A program made the translations under genes and the position numbers. This document shows, in pieces, positions 1-6,547 of a stretch of 10,580 bases of DNA. This DNA comes from JAAAOH01 sp041686235. GTDB taxonomy: Bacteria > Spirochaetota > Spirochaetia > DSM-27196 > PWMO01. The notes under the pieces are model-generated. The model worked only from the letters and a program-made list of their open reading frames with translations, had not been told where the DNA came from and ran no database searches. The stretch is from the NCBI GenBank assembly GCA_041686235.1, contig JAWLED010000093.1:1-10580 (forward strand), written 5' to 3'. How positions within the stretch are numbered: position 1 is the first letter of the stretch; every line of letters begins with the position of its first letter.

Positions 1-158
1 GTCCGTTTTGGGGGCAGTGCCCTTGGGATCGTGGGCTCTGCTTCGTACCGTGCTCTTTTTCACGGAGAGCCGACACGGGGCGTAGCGCAGGGGCGCCACA
101 CGGTAGGCTAACGGCGGAAAACGCTGAGAGCAAAAAAGGAATACAGACAGGAGCTTCA
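1..158. other. Intergenic region with possible tail of an upstream gene
   Basis: I see no complete gene here. Two short open frames enter from the left edge on the + strand. One ends at TAG 83-85 and its last 27 residues are hydrophobic, as in a membrane protein C-terminus. The other ends at TAA 109-111. Either could be the end of a truncated upstream gene, but neither is long enough to decide. Small inverted repeats such as CCGTG/CACGG around 49-65 are too short to call a terminator. The frame of the next gene is also open to the window edge, but the upstream translation (Trp/Cys/Arg-rich) does not look like protein. Confidence 0.3.
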
Positions 159-1718
159 ATGGATAAAGTCCTCATCAAGCAGAAAGACCGCTATTCCGTC
201 GAAATCAAGGCCCGCTACTTGATCGACGAGACCTCTTCTCCAAAAGACGGATACGGACTGCGAGCATATTTCTTCTTTCCCCAGCCCTTCGGGATATCTC
301 GGTCGACCTACGACTCTCAGAGTTTCTTTGACCAGCTCAAGCTCTACCTGCGTTTCAACACTCCCGTCTTTTCGATCTCGGAACTGCTCGAGCCGCTTTC
401 AGACTCTTCTCCGTTGATACGGGTGGAGAAAATCGTTCATGCGCATGAGCAGGAAGGCGGCGCGGTAGATGAGGATGCGTTCGTCTATGAGGCGAAGCTG
501 CTCGGCTCGGTGTATAAGTCGGTGCTTCGGGAGCTGTTGCATAAGACGCGGGAGACGGCCGGGGAGTCGGACAAACAAGACGAGGCGCAGCTCGAGAAGG
601 CAGTGAAGTCCGCTCATGCGGTAGCTCGCCGGTTTCACGAGGTAATCGAGCGGCTCGAACAGGGCGACGAGGTGGGTTCGGGGCTCATGCAGCACGCATA
701 CATGATCGATGAGCATCTCTCGTTGCTTCTCGAGAAGCATTTGACCTCCATCCTCACCGTCTACGACGCCCAACGGCAAGAAGAGCTCTACGGCCGTATC
801 GTGAAGGTGTTACTCAAGGAAGAGAAATACCGGGCGAAGCGCGGATATCCGAGCCGCCCATCGAGCATCGAGCAGCGTCGGCAGTTTGAAGAATACGTCT
901 ATCGCGAGAAGATGCTCAAGAAATACGCCTCCGAGGTGCTGTTCTTCGATGTAGACCGCCGGAACACCGCCAAAAGCGGCGAGCATCTTCTATACGCCCT
1001 CGCCGCCGGGCTTGCGATGATCATTGCAACAAGTATCGCGTTTTTCGGCCAAACGCGTTTCGGAAACGTCAGCATCTCGCTTTTTGTCGTGCTGGTAGTT
1101 GGATACATGCTCAAAGACCGCGTGAAAGATTTCTTTCGCGATCTGCTCAAGCGTCGGCTCGGGCCCTATCTCAATGACCGGAAGGCGCGCATTCTCGACC
1201 GGTTGCGCCGCAGGCGGCTCGCTACCGTCAGTGAGCGCGCCTACTATGTGGGAGAGTCGAAACTCGATCCGGCAATCCGTGCGTTACGGAACCGCGGTTA
1301 CTTTGAACGGACCCTCTTTTCTCAGGAAGAAGAGCAGATACTGCTGTATGCAAAGAAACTAAATCTCAATGCACGAAACTTTGCTTCGGTGCACAGACGA
1401 GTAAACGGCGTGGCCGACATCAACATCATCGATCTTCAGCCGTTTCTCCAACATCTCAGCGCACAATACGGTCTCGTCCCGACGATCGAGAACAAGAAGC
1501 GGGTGCGGCTGCATCGAGTCAAACGCATATATCACTTGAACCTCATCGTTGCATACGAGAGCCCCCAAGGGCGCATTGCCGGGCGTTTTCGCCTTATCGT
1601 CGATGCGCAAGGGATCAAACGAATAGAATCGGTAACAGACACCGGTCCACTTTCGAGTGAGGGGATCCGTGTGGCGCCACCTTCGGCAGCCGATGAAGAG
1701 GGCGACTTCGAGTACTGA
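159..1718 (+). CDS. Conserved-looking membrane-anchored protein of unknown function, 519 aa
   Basis: I do not recognise the family, although the overall look matches uncharacterised spirochaete proteins. The start ATG 159 has an AGGAG site at 149-153, five bases away. Residues 1-270 are soluble, charged and probably alpha-helical, with many E/K/R (for example 115-165 and 185-260). They are followed by two hydrophobic segments, about 276-297 and 303-318, joined by a short turn; this is a membrane hairpin that would leave both large domains on the same, probably cytoplasmic, side. A strongly basic stretch follows (321-355, with RRRR near 350-353), consistent with the positive-inside rule. Residues 356-519 form a second soluble domain, ending in an acidic tail. 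There is no signal peptide and no catalytic motif I can name. The next gene starts 157 bases later with its own leader, so this is probably a separate unit. The reading frame is secure; the function is unknown. Confidence 0.85.
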   Translation: MDKVLIKQKDRYSVEIKARYLIDETSSPKDGYGLRAYFFFPQPFGISRSTYDSQSFFDQLKLYLRFNTPVFSISELLEPLSDSSPLIRVEKIVHAHEQEGGAVDEDAFVYEAKLLGSVYKSVLRELLHKTRETAGESDKQDEAQLEKAVKSAHAVARRFHEVIERLEQGDEVGSGLMQHAYMIDEHLSLLLEKHLTSILTVYDAQRQEELYGRIVKVLLKEEKYRAKRGYPSRPSSIEQRRQFEEYVYREKMLKKYASEVLFFDVDRRNTAKSGEHLLYALAAGLAMIIATSIAFFGQTRFGNVSISLFVVLVVGYMLKDRVKDFFRDLLKRRLGPYLNDRKARILDRLRRRRLATVSERAYYVGESKLDPAIRALRNRGYFERTLFSQEEEQILLYAKKLNLNARNFASVHRRVNGVADINIIDLQPFLQHLSAQYGLVPTIENKKRVRLHRVKRIYHLNLIVAYESPQGRIAGRFRLIVDAQGIKRIESVTDTGPLSSEGIRVAPPSAADEEGDFEY

Positions 1719-1774
1719 GCGGCCTATGTTGTGGCGAAGCAATGAAGACACGGTGCCTGGCGGATAGGGTCTCC

Positions 1775-1819
1775 GAAACGAGAGGCGCGTTTCAAAAACG
1801 CAGTGACCCGTGCCATACT
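1775..1819 (+). promoter_or_regulatory. Overlapping inverted repeats and weak promoter before the sugar kinase
   Basis: Two inverted repeats share one arm. GAAACG (1775-1780) can pair with CGTTTC (1788-1793), and GCGTTT (1787-1792) can pair with AAACGC (1796-1801) around a 3-base centre. They cannot form together. The second palindrome overlaps a weak -35-like TTCAAA (1791-1796), which lies 17 bases before CATACT (1814-1819), a weak -10. Either a DNA operator for a sugar-responsive repressor or an RNA switch in a longer transcript would fit. No regulator gene is present in the window. Confidence 0.35.
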
Positions 1820-1875
1820 ACAAATCGGACAGTCGAGCTCGATAGCGCTTTGTCGAGATGACGTAGGAGAAGGAT

Positions 1876-3486
1876 ATGAATAACGCACAAGAGACGAGGG
1901 AAACCGCGAAGGCTATAGAGGAAGGCACCGCAGTTCTTGGGGTTGAGTTGGGCTCCACCCGCATTAAAGCCACGCTCATTGGCCCCGGTCACAAACCGTT
2001 AGCAAGTGGAACGTATGGTTGGGAAAACAAGCTCGTCGACGGGATCTGGACCTACGACATGAACGACGTGTTGACGGGCGTGAGCTCGTGTTTCGCCGAT
2101 CTCGCAGCGGACGTCGAAAAAAAATACGGTGTAGCACTGAAAAACGTTTCCGGTGCCGGCTTGAGTGGGATGATGCACGGCTACATTGCGCTCGATTCGG
2201 CGGGGAATCTGCTCGTGCCGTTTCGAACATGGCGGAACAACATTACTCAGCAAGCATCTGCAGCGCTTACTCGGCTATTCAACTATCCGATTCCCCAAAG
2301 ATGGAGTATCGCGCATCTCTATCAAGCGATCTTGAATGGGGAAGAACACGTCTCGCAAGTGAGGTACATCACTACCTTAGCCGGGTATGTACATTGGAAA
2401 CTGACCGGGATCATGGCTATCGGATCGAATGAGGCCTCAGGTATGTTCCCGGTTGACATAAGCACCGGCGATTTTGACACGCAAAAGATTGCTGCGTTCG
2501 ACGAGCACATCGCTCAATACGGGTTTCCCTGGAAGCTGCGGGATCTTCTCCCCTCGATCGTCCCTGTCGGTGAGACGGCAGGGACGCTGACCGAGGAAGG
2601 TGCTCGATTACTCGATTCCTCGGGACGTTTGTCGGCCGGAATCCCGCTGTGCCCCCCGGAGGGGGATGCCGGAACGGGCATGGTTGCAACGAACAGTATT
2701 CGTACGCGCACGGGCAATGTCTCTGCCGGAACATCGGTCTTTGCGATGCTGGTGCTCGAGGAGGAGTTGTCGAAGGTCCATCCGGAAATTGATCTCGTAC
2801 TTACTCCCGACGGAAAACTCGTTGCCATGGCCCATTCGAACAACTGCACCTCGGATTTGGATGCCTGGCTGTCGCTTTTCAAAGAAGCCGCAGCGGCACT
2901 GGGCCTCGATGTCTCCGAGGACGAGCTCTACGGAAAACTGTTGCCGCTTGCACTCGACGCCGATTCAGACGCTGGTGGTCTTCTTTCGTACGGGTATGTC
3001 TCCGGCGAACACGTTACCGGCTTCAGCGAAGGACGGCCGCTCTTTGTCCGTACGCCGGACGCGGCGTTCACGTTGCCGAACTTCATACGGGCGCATTTGT
3101 TTGCGGCGCTCGGCGCGCTGCGCGTCGGAGTGAACATCCTCACGGAGGAAGAGGGAGTGGAAGTCGAGGAAATTCGGGGGCACGGCGGTTTTTTCAAAAC
3201 GCCGGATGTAGGTCTGAGGATTATGGCTGCGGCAACACATGCGCCGGTGAGCACCCTCGAGACGGCCGGCGAGGGGGGTGCCTGGGGCATGGCGCTGCTT
3301 GCCGCCTATATGAGAAGAGCCGATCGTCAACAAACACTGCCCGAGTATCTCGACGGGGTGTTTGCCGGTAGTGCTCGAAATGCGGTACGGCCTGACCCAG
3401 CGGATGTGGCCGGCTTTGACGCGTTTTTCGAGCGTTACACCACGGGGCTGAAGATCGAAGCCGCCGCGGTGGAGAACGTGAGCTAA
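1876..3486 (+). CDS. FGGY-family carbohydrate kinase (xylulokinase/ribulokinase-like), 536 aa
   Basis: This is an ATP-dependent cytoplasmic sugar kinase of the FGGY/actin-like ATPase superfamily. The ATG at 1876 has AGGAG at 1865-1869, six bases away. The first phosphate-binding strand-turn is LGVELGSTRIKATLI (21-35). The substrate-side motifs are MMHGY (99-103) and FRTWRN (116-121). GDAG (263-266) probably holds the catalytic Asp264. NVSAGTS (281-287) and the C-terminal GHGG...AGEGGAWG region (435-471) form the nucleotide site of the second domain. Length is near the family norm of about 500. The FRTWRN and PQRWSIAHLYQAI (140-152) stretches belong to a subgroup often labelled only xylulokinase or ATPase. 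In gut Bacteroides a related non-AraB FGGY kinase is assigned to L-ribulose phosphorylation, so a pentulose (ribulose or xylulose) is the likeliest substrate. This is inference, because no isomerase, epimerase or transporter lies alongside. Confidence 0.9.
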   Translation: MNNAQETRETAKAIEEGTAVLGVELGSTRIKATLIGPGHKPLASGTYGWENKLVDGIWTYDMNDVLTGVSSCFADLAADVEKKYGVALKNVSGAGLSGMMHGYIALDSAGNLLVPFRTWRNNITQQASAALTRLFNYPIPQRWSIAHLYQAILNGEEHVSQVRYITTLAGYVHWKLTGIMAIGSNEASGMFPVDISTGDFDTQKIAAFDEHIAQYGFPWKLRDLLPSIVPVGETAGTLTEEGARLLDSSGRLSAGIPLCPPEGDAGTGMVATNSIRTRTGNVSAGTSVFAMLVLEEELSKVHPEIDLVLTPDGKLVAMAHSNNCTSDLDAWLSLFKEAAAALGLDVSEDELYGKLLPLALDADSDAGGLLSYGYVSGEHVTGFSEGRPLFVRTPDAAFTLPNFIRAHLFAALGALRVGVNILTEEEGVEVEEIRGHGGFFKTPDVGLRIMAAATHAPVSTLETAGEGGAWGMALLAAYMRRADRQQTLPEYLDGVFAGSARNAVRPDPADVAGFDAFFERYTTGLKIEAAAVENVS

Positions 3487-3598
3487 CGCCGCACTCCGCC
3501 GTCGAGGACCGGGGAATACTCTCATGAGCCGGGCGTGTGCGTCTTGCTCGCAACCACTCCTGTTCCGCCCTGTGGAGCGCCTGGGCACACACCGGCAT

Positions 3599-3628
3599 CT
3601 GTGGTAGATTCTGTTAGAAATTTGTTAA
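3599..3628 (+). promoter_or_regulatory. Pho-box-like direct repeat upstream of DUF47-PiT
   Basis: CTGTTAG (3611-3617) and TTGTTAA (3622-3628) form an 11-base-period direct repeat with a 4-base AAAT spacer, the layout of PhoB boxes (CTGTCAT-N4-CTGTCAT). On the other strand this reads TTAACA-N5-CTAACA, which resembles PhoP boxes of Bacillus. A further CTGT at 3599-3602 is in near register. The match is partial and no clear -10 follows, so this is a candidate supported mainly by its place ahead of phosphate-transport genes. Confidence 0.4.
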
Positions 3629-3653
3629 ATGTCGTCGCACCATCGGCTGAATG

Positions 3654-3670
3654 TGCCGGGAACGCCGGCA
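3654..3670 (+). repeat. Small hairpin in the leader of the DUF47 gene
   Basis: TGCCGG (3654-3659) and CCGGCA (3665-3670) form a perfect 6-bp stem with a 5-base loop. It lies just before the G-rich presumed ribosome site of the DUF47 gene (GGGGGT, 3673-3678). It could affect translation initiation, but it may also be chance in GC-rich DNA. Confidence 0.3.
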
Positions 3671-3688
3671 TTGGGGGTACAGATCATC

Positions 3689-4339
3689 ATGGCGATACTC
3701 TTCAAGAATGCCATCACATTGGAAGTTAAGATACACCATTACCTCGATAATGTGACCAATTCCGGTATCCTTTTTCGAGAGGGCATCGAGGACTACCTCA
3801 ACGGGGACACGACACAGTTCAACAACAAACTCGCCGATATTCGCAAGAACGAGGAAGGGGCCGACGCTCTGCGGCGTGAAATCCGGTATCGCCTCTATAA
3901 GAAGATGCTCATCCCCGAGTCGCGGGGAGACGTGCTTGGCCTGCTCGAGACCACCGACGATGTTATTGACGCCACAAAAAAGGTATTGGGTCATTTCGAC
4001 GTGGAGAAACCGCGAGTGCGGGAGTTTCTCAAGAAAGACTTCTCGAAGCTTGCCCAAGCGTCGGCCGACGCGCTCGACAATGTAGTCAAGGCTGACCGAG
4101 CCTTTTTCAACAACAAAGAAGGGGTGGAGGACTACATTCACAAGGTCCATTTCTACGAGCATCAGGCAGATCAGCTCGAAGAGCAAATAAAGAAGAACAT
4201 TTTCGAGTCGGAGGAAATCCCCGATCTTGCCGAGAAGTTGCAGCTTCGCGACTTCGTAGAGTTGCTTGGCAGCCTTGCCGACCAGTCGGAAGATGTGGCT
4301 GAGCGCCTGTCGGTGTACGCAATCAAGCGCAACCCCTAA
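3689..4339 (+). CDS. DUF47 (PhoU-like) phosphate transport regulator, 216 aa
   Basis: This is an all-helical DUF47/PhoU-related protein, thought to control or assist the adjacent PiT permease on the cytoplasmic side. I chose ATG 3689 because MAILFKN...LEVKIHHYLD matches the family's normal N-terminus and gives the usual length of about 210 residues. The longer frame from ATG 3629 adds 20 unconvincing residues and begins inside the Pho-box-like repeat. The presumed SD, GGGGGT at 3673-3678, is weak and about ten bases away. Characteristic acidic helix signatures are seen at EEGADALRREI (55-65), RGDVLGLLETTDDVID (79-94), EHQADQLEEQI (157-167) and the C-terminal helix around 188-207. These E/D-rich positions correspond to the PhoU-type metal-binding motifs. 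The permease gene follows after 87 bases with no terminator, so the two are probably one operon. The family assignment is firm; the precise regulatory mechanism of DUF47 proteins is not settled. Confidence 0.9.
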   Translation: MAILFKNAITLEVKIHHYLDNVTNSGILFREGIEDYLNGDTTQFNNKLADIRKNEEGADALRREIRYRLYKKMLIPESRGDVLGLLETTDDVIDATKKVLGHFDVEKPRVREFLKKDFSKLAQASADALDNVVKADRAFFNNKEGVEDYIHKVHFYEHQADQLEEQIKKNIFESEEIPDLAEKLQLRDFVELLGSLADQSEDVAERLSVYAIKRNP

Positions 4340-4426
4340 GACCCACGCGTTTTTGTTCCCGAGCTAGACGTTGCGGAACCAGGCGGGGACGGGCGGGGCC
4401 TATAGACTTCGAGCACGGAAGGCAGA

Positions 4427-5473
4427 ATGCTAACGACGATCTTTTTTCTTTCCAGTGGATTGTTTCTCGGTTGGTCGCTCGGCGCAAACGACGCCGCCAA
4501 TATCTTTGGGACCGCGGTTGGGACAAAGATGGTTCGCTTCCGCGTTGCCGCGCTCATAGCAAGTGCGTTCGTCATCGTCGGTGCGGTCGTGGGGGGATCC
4601 GGCGGTTCCGAGACGCTCGGGCGGCTCGGCGCGGTCAACACCTTGCCCGGGGCGTTCACCGTCGCGCTTGCCGCGGCTTTGACGGTCCTGTGGATGACCC
4701 GTCTGCGGCTACCGGTCTCCACCACCCAAGCCATTGTCGGCGCCATCCTCGGATGGAACGTCTTTGCGCAGATGGAAACGGATTTCGGTTCTCTCTCTAC
4801 GATTGTCTCTTCGTGGGTAGCGGGCCCTATCTTAACCATGGTGTTTGCTGCGCTGCTCTTTCTGCTTGTGAAAAAGCTTCTGAAGCACATACGTGTAGGC
4901 ATCATCCTTCAGGACGCCTACACGCGAGCCGCGCTAATTGTCGCCGGCGCATTCGGGGCGTACAGCCTCGGTGCAAACAACATTGCGAACGTTATGGGTG
5001 TTTTCGTGCCGGTTTCGCCGTTTTCCGCTTCTGATTTTGGCCTCTTCACGCTTTCGAGCGCTCAGCAACTCTTCTTGTTGGGAGGGCTCGCAATCGCGGT
5101 GGGAATCTACACGTATTCACACCACGTCATGCAGACCGTTGGAAACGACCTTTATAAGCTTTCTCCTATCGCTGCTTTGATAGTGGTCCTCTCGAGCGCA
5201 TTGGTATTGTTTCTTTTTGCCTCCGAGGATCTGAAGCTTTTCCTCGAAGCTCGGAATCTTCCCTCTTTCCCGATGGTCCCGATCTCCAGCTCACAGGCGG
5301 TAGTTGGAGGAGTTTTGGGAATTGGCGTTGCAAAGGGCGGCAAGAACATTAATCTAAACGTTCTCACCCGAATAGCAATGGGGTGGGTTGCAACGCCGCT
5401 TGGCGCGGGGGTCACCTGCGTAGTTCTGCTCTTCATTGTACAGAACCTGTTCGCTCTGCCGGTGTTTGAGTAG
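4427..5473 (+). CDS. PiT-family inorganic phosphate permease, 348 aa
   Basis: This is a low-affinity phosphate transporter of the PiT family (PF01384), located in the inner membrane and driven by a proton or cation gradient. The protein is hydrophobic throughout, with roughly ten membrane segments. It shows the family's internal duplication clearly. The first half has GANDAAN (19-25) and PVSTTQAIVGAILG (96-109). The second half has GANNIANVMG (182-191) and PISSSQAVVGGVLGIG (285-300). The ATG at 4427 is served by GGAAGG (4417-4422), only four bases away. At 348 residues it is a short, bacterial-type PiT without the long central loop of E. coli PitA. Pairing with an upstream DUF47 gene is the standard arrangement. 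The symbol pit would be reasonable, but the substrate (phosphate against a phosphate-sulfate or metal-phosphate variant) cannot be read from sequence. Confidence 0.93.
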   Translation: MLTTIFFLSSGLFLGWSLGANDAANIFGTAVGTKMVRFRVAALIASAFVIVGAVVGGSGGSETLGRLGAVNTLPGAFTVALAAALTVLWMTRLRLPVSTTQAIVGAILGWNVFAQMETDFGSLSTIVSSWVAGPILTMVFAALLFLLVKKLLKHIRVGIILQDAYTRAALIVAGAFGAYSLGANNIANVMGVFVPVSPFSASDFGLFTLSSAQQLFLLGGLAIAVGIYTYSHHVMQTVGNDLYKLSPIAALIVVLSSALVLFLFASEDLKLFLEARNLPSFPMVPISSSQAVVGGVLGIGVAKGGKNINLNVLTRIAMGWVATPLGAGVTCVVLLFIVQNLFALPVFE

Positions 5474-5508
5474 GATCGAGCGAGCATAGCGCGATCGGGA
5501 CACCATGA

Positions 5509-5536
5509 TTGACGCTGCGGGTATCAGATTTAGTAT
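5509..5536 (+). promoter_or_regulatory. Promoter of deoC
   Basis: TTGACG (5509-5514, 5 of 6 to the -35 consensus) is followed after 16 bases by TAGTAT (5531-5536). An overlapping TATAGT (5534-5539) would give a 19-base spacer. Transcription would begin near 5543, leaving a leader of about 20 bases. This excludes the upstream TTG at 5548 as a comfortable start. Confidence 0.55.
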
Positions 5537-5565
5537 AGTATGGATTATTGAGGAAGGTACGGCCC

Positions 5566-6255
5566 ATGAACCGCGAAGACACGTCGACAATGCAGCTCAA
5601 CCGCTATATAGATCACACGTTGCTGAAGCCCGACTCGACTGCAGCCCAGATTGATGAGCTCGTGCGCGAGGCGAAGGAACACAATTTTCGCGCGGTATGT
5701 GTGAACGGTACGTGGACCGAACGCTGCGTGCAAGCGCTGCACGGGACAGACGTGGATGTCGCCGTCGTCGTCGGATTCCCGCTCGGGGCCATGGCCTCGC
5801 GGATCAAGGCGGCCGAGGCGCGACACGCTATAGAAGAAGGCGCCGACGAGATCGATATGGTCATCAACATCGGCGCTCTCAAGAGCCGAGATCTCGATCT
5901 CGTCCGCAATGATATCCTCGCAGTAACACGCGTGACCGGAACGCACTGCCTCACAAAGGTCATTATCGAGGCCGCGCTGCTTACCGACGAGGAAAAGGTG
6001 CTCGCCTGTCAAATTGCCGAAGACGCCGGCGCGGACTTCGTAAAAACGTCGACCGGCTTTGCGAAAGGGGGTGCCACGGTGCATGATGTCGCTCTAATGC
6101 GGAAGACGGTAAGTCCCAACATTGAAGTAAAGGCAGCCGGCGGGATCCGCTCGCGCGAAGATGCTGTAGCCATGATAGAGGCCGGGGCGACGCGACTTGG
6201 CACGAGCGCCGGTGTTGCCATCGTGAGCGGCGCAGAGAGCACGGAGGCCTACTGA
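5566..6255 (+). CDS. deoC: Deoxyribose-phosphate aldolase (DeoC), 229 aa
   Basis: This is a class I (Schiff-base) aldolase of the TIM-barrel fold. It cleaves 2-deoxy-D-ribose 5-phosphate to glyceraldehyde 3-phosphate and acetaldehyde in cytoplasmic deoxynucleoside catabolism. Counting from ATG 5566, the first conserved block is YIDHTLLKPD (14-23), followed by DEIDMVINIG (94-103, with Asp97 matching the catalytic proton-relay Asp). The Schiff-base lysine is Lys160 in VKTSTGF (159-165), and the second active-site lysine is Lys189 in VKAAGGIRS (188-196). The phosphate site is RLGTSAGVAIV (210-220). All key residues are present and the length is typical. ATG 5566 has AGGAAGG at 5551-5557. ATG 5590 would match the shortest family members but has a weak ribosome site. 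The gene has its own promoter and no neighbouring phosphopentomutase or nucleoside phosphorylase. Confidence 0.95.
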   Translation: MNREDTSTMQLNRYIDHTLLKPDSTAAQIDELVREAKEHNFRAVCVNGTWTERCVQALHGTDVDVAVVVGFPLGAMASRIKAAEARHAIEEGADEIDMVINIGALKSRDLDLVRNDILAVTRVTGTHCLTKVIIEAALLTDEEKVLACQIAEDAGADFVKTSTGFAKGGATVHDVALMRKTVSPNIEVKAAGGIRSREDAVAMIEAGATRLGTSAGVAIVSGAESTEAY

Positions 6256-6325
6256 CGCCCCGCGCGGTGGAGACGGTGCCTCGGGGGTGGGTGTTACGTG
6301 GGTGCATCAAAAGGTCTCATACCTA
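6256..6325. other. Intergenic tail of deoC, no terminator seen
   Basis: This short G-rich stretch lies between deoC and the tRNA promoter. I see no hairpin followed by a T-run, so deoC transcripts may read into the tRNA and stop at the terminator beyond it. Confidence 0.4.
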
Positions 6326-6355
6326 TTGACCATTTGGGGGAAAATTGGCTATTCT
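6326..6355 (+). promoter_or_regulatory. Promoter of tRNA-Glu
   Basis: TTGACC (6326-6331, 5 of 6) and TATTCT (6350-6355, 4 of 6) are separated by 18 bases. The -10 ends 11 bases before the mature tRNA, so the primary transcript would have only a very short 5' leader. Confidence 0.55.
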
Positions 6356-6366
6356 CCCTGCACAAT

Positions 6367-6441
<75 letters not shown>

Positions 6442-6447
6442 ATAGCA

Positions 6448-6480
6448 AAAAGGCCCGGCAATACGCCGGGCCTTTTGTTT
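6448..6480. terminator. Bidirectional rho-independent terminator
   Basis: AAAAGGCCCGGC (6448-6459) and GCCGGGCCTTTT (6465-6476) form a perfect 12-bp stem with a 5-base loop. TTTTGTTT (6473-6480) follows on the + strand, ending the tRNA transcript. On the - strand the five A's at 6447-6451 read as a T-run, so the same hairpin can end the transcript of the convergent gene at 6548-7024. Confidence 0.9.
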
Positions 6481-6502
6481 GGTGCGCCCGGCAGGGCGCA
6501 CC
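6481..6502. repeat. Second perfect hairpin in the convergent intergenic region
   Basis: GGTGCGCCC (6481-6489) and GGGCGCACC (6494-6502) form a perfect 9-bp stem around a 4-base loop, directly beside the terminator. It lacks a T-run on either strand. It may stabilise the 3' end of the - strand mRNA or assist termination. Confidence 0.6.
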
Positions 6503-6504
6503 AC

Positions 6505-6534
6505 TGGAAGTTGCCGGGGTGGAAGCTGCCGGGC
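6505..6534. repeat. Imperfect tandem 15-base duplication
   Basis: TGGAAGTTGCCGGGG (6505-6519) is followed at once by TGGAAGCTGCCGGGC (6520-6534), with 13 of 15 bases identical. It lies between the hairpin and the stop codon of the - strand gene and is non-coding as far as I can see. Confidence 0.5.
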
Positions 6535-6547
6535 CCCCGCCGTTCTA

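Noticed and set aside
1..111. C-terminal end of an upstream CDS
   Set aside because: Two competing short frames are open to the left edge and neither can be identified, so no CDS is called.
399..779. 126-codon open frame on the - strand
   Set aside because: Lies entirely inside the 519-residue gene on the other strand; no ribosome site of note and composition typical of an antisense shadow.
2965..3588. 207-codon - strand frame opposite the kinase gene
   Set aside because: Arg/Pro/Ser-rich antisense translation; the kinase on the + strand has full family motifs.
3629..3688. Longer DUF47 start at ATG 3629
   Set aside because: Adds 20 residues unlike the family N-terminus and begins inside the Pho-box-like repeat.
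3614..4186. 190-codon - strand frame opposite DUF47
   Set aside because: Shadow of the DUF47 gene; the forward frame matches a known family along its length.
4336..4905. 189-codon - strand frame opposite pit
   Set aside because: Thr/Ala/Pro-rich antisense of a membrane protein; forward strand is clearly PiT.
5548..5565. TTG 5548 as deoC start
   Set aside because: It lies only about five bases after the expected transcript start and has no ribosome site; ATG 5566 follows AGGAAGG at proper spacing.
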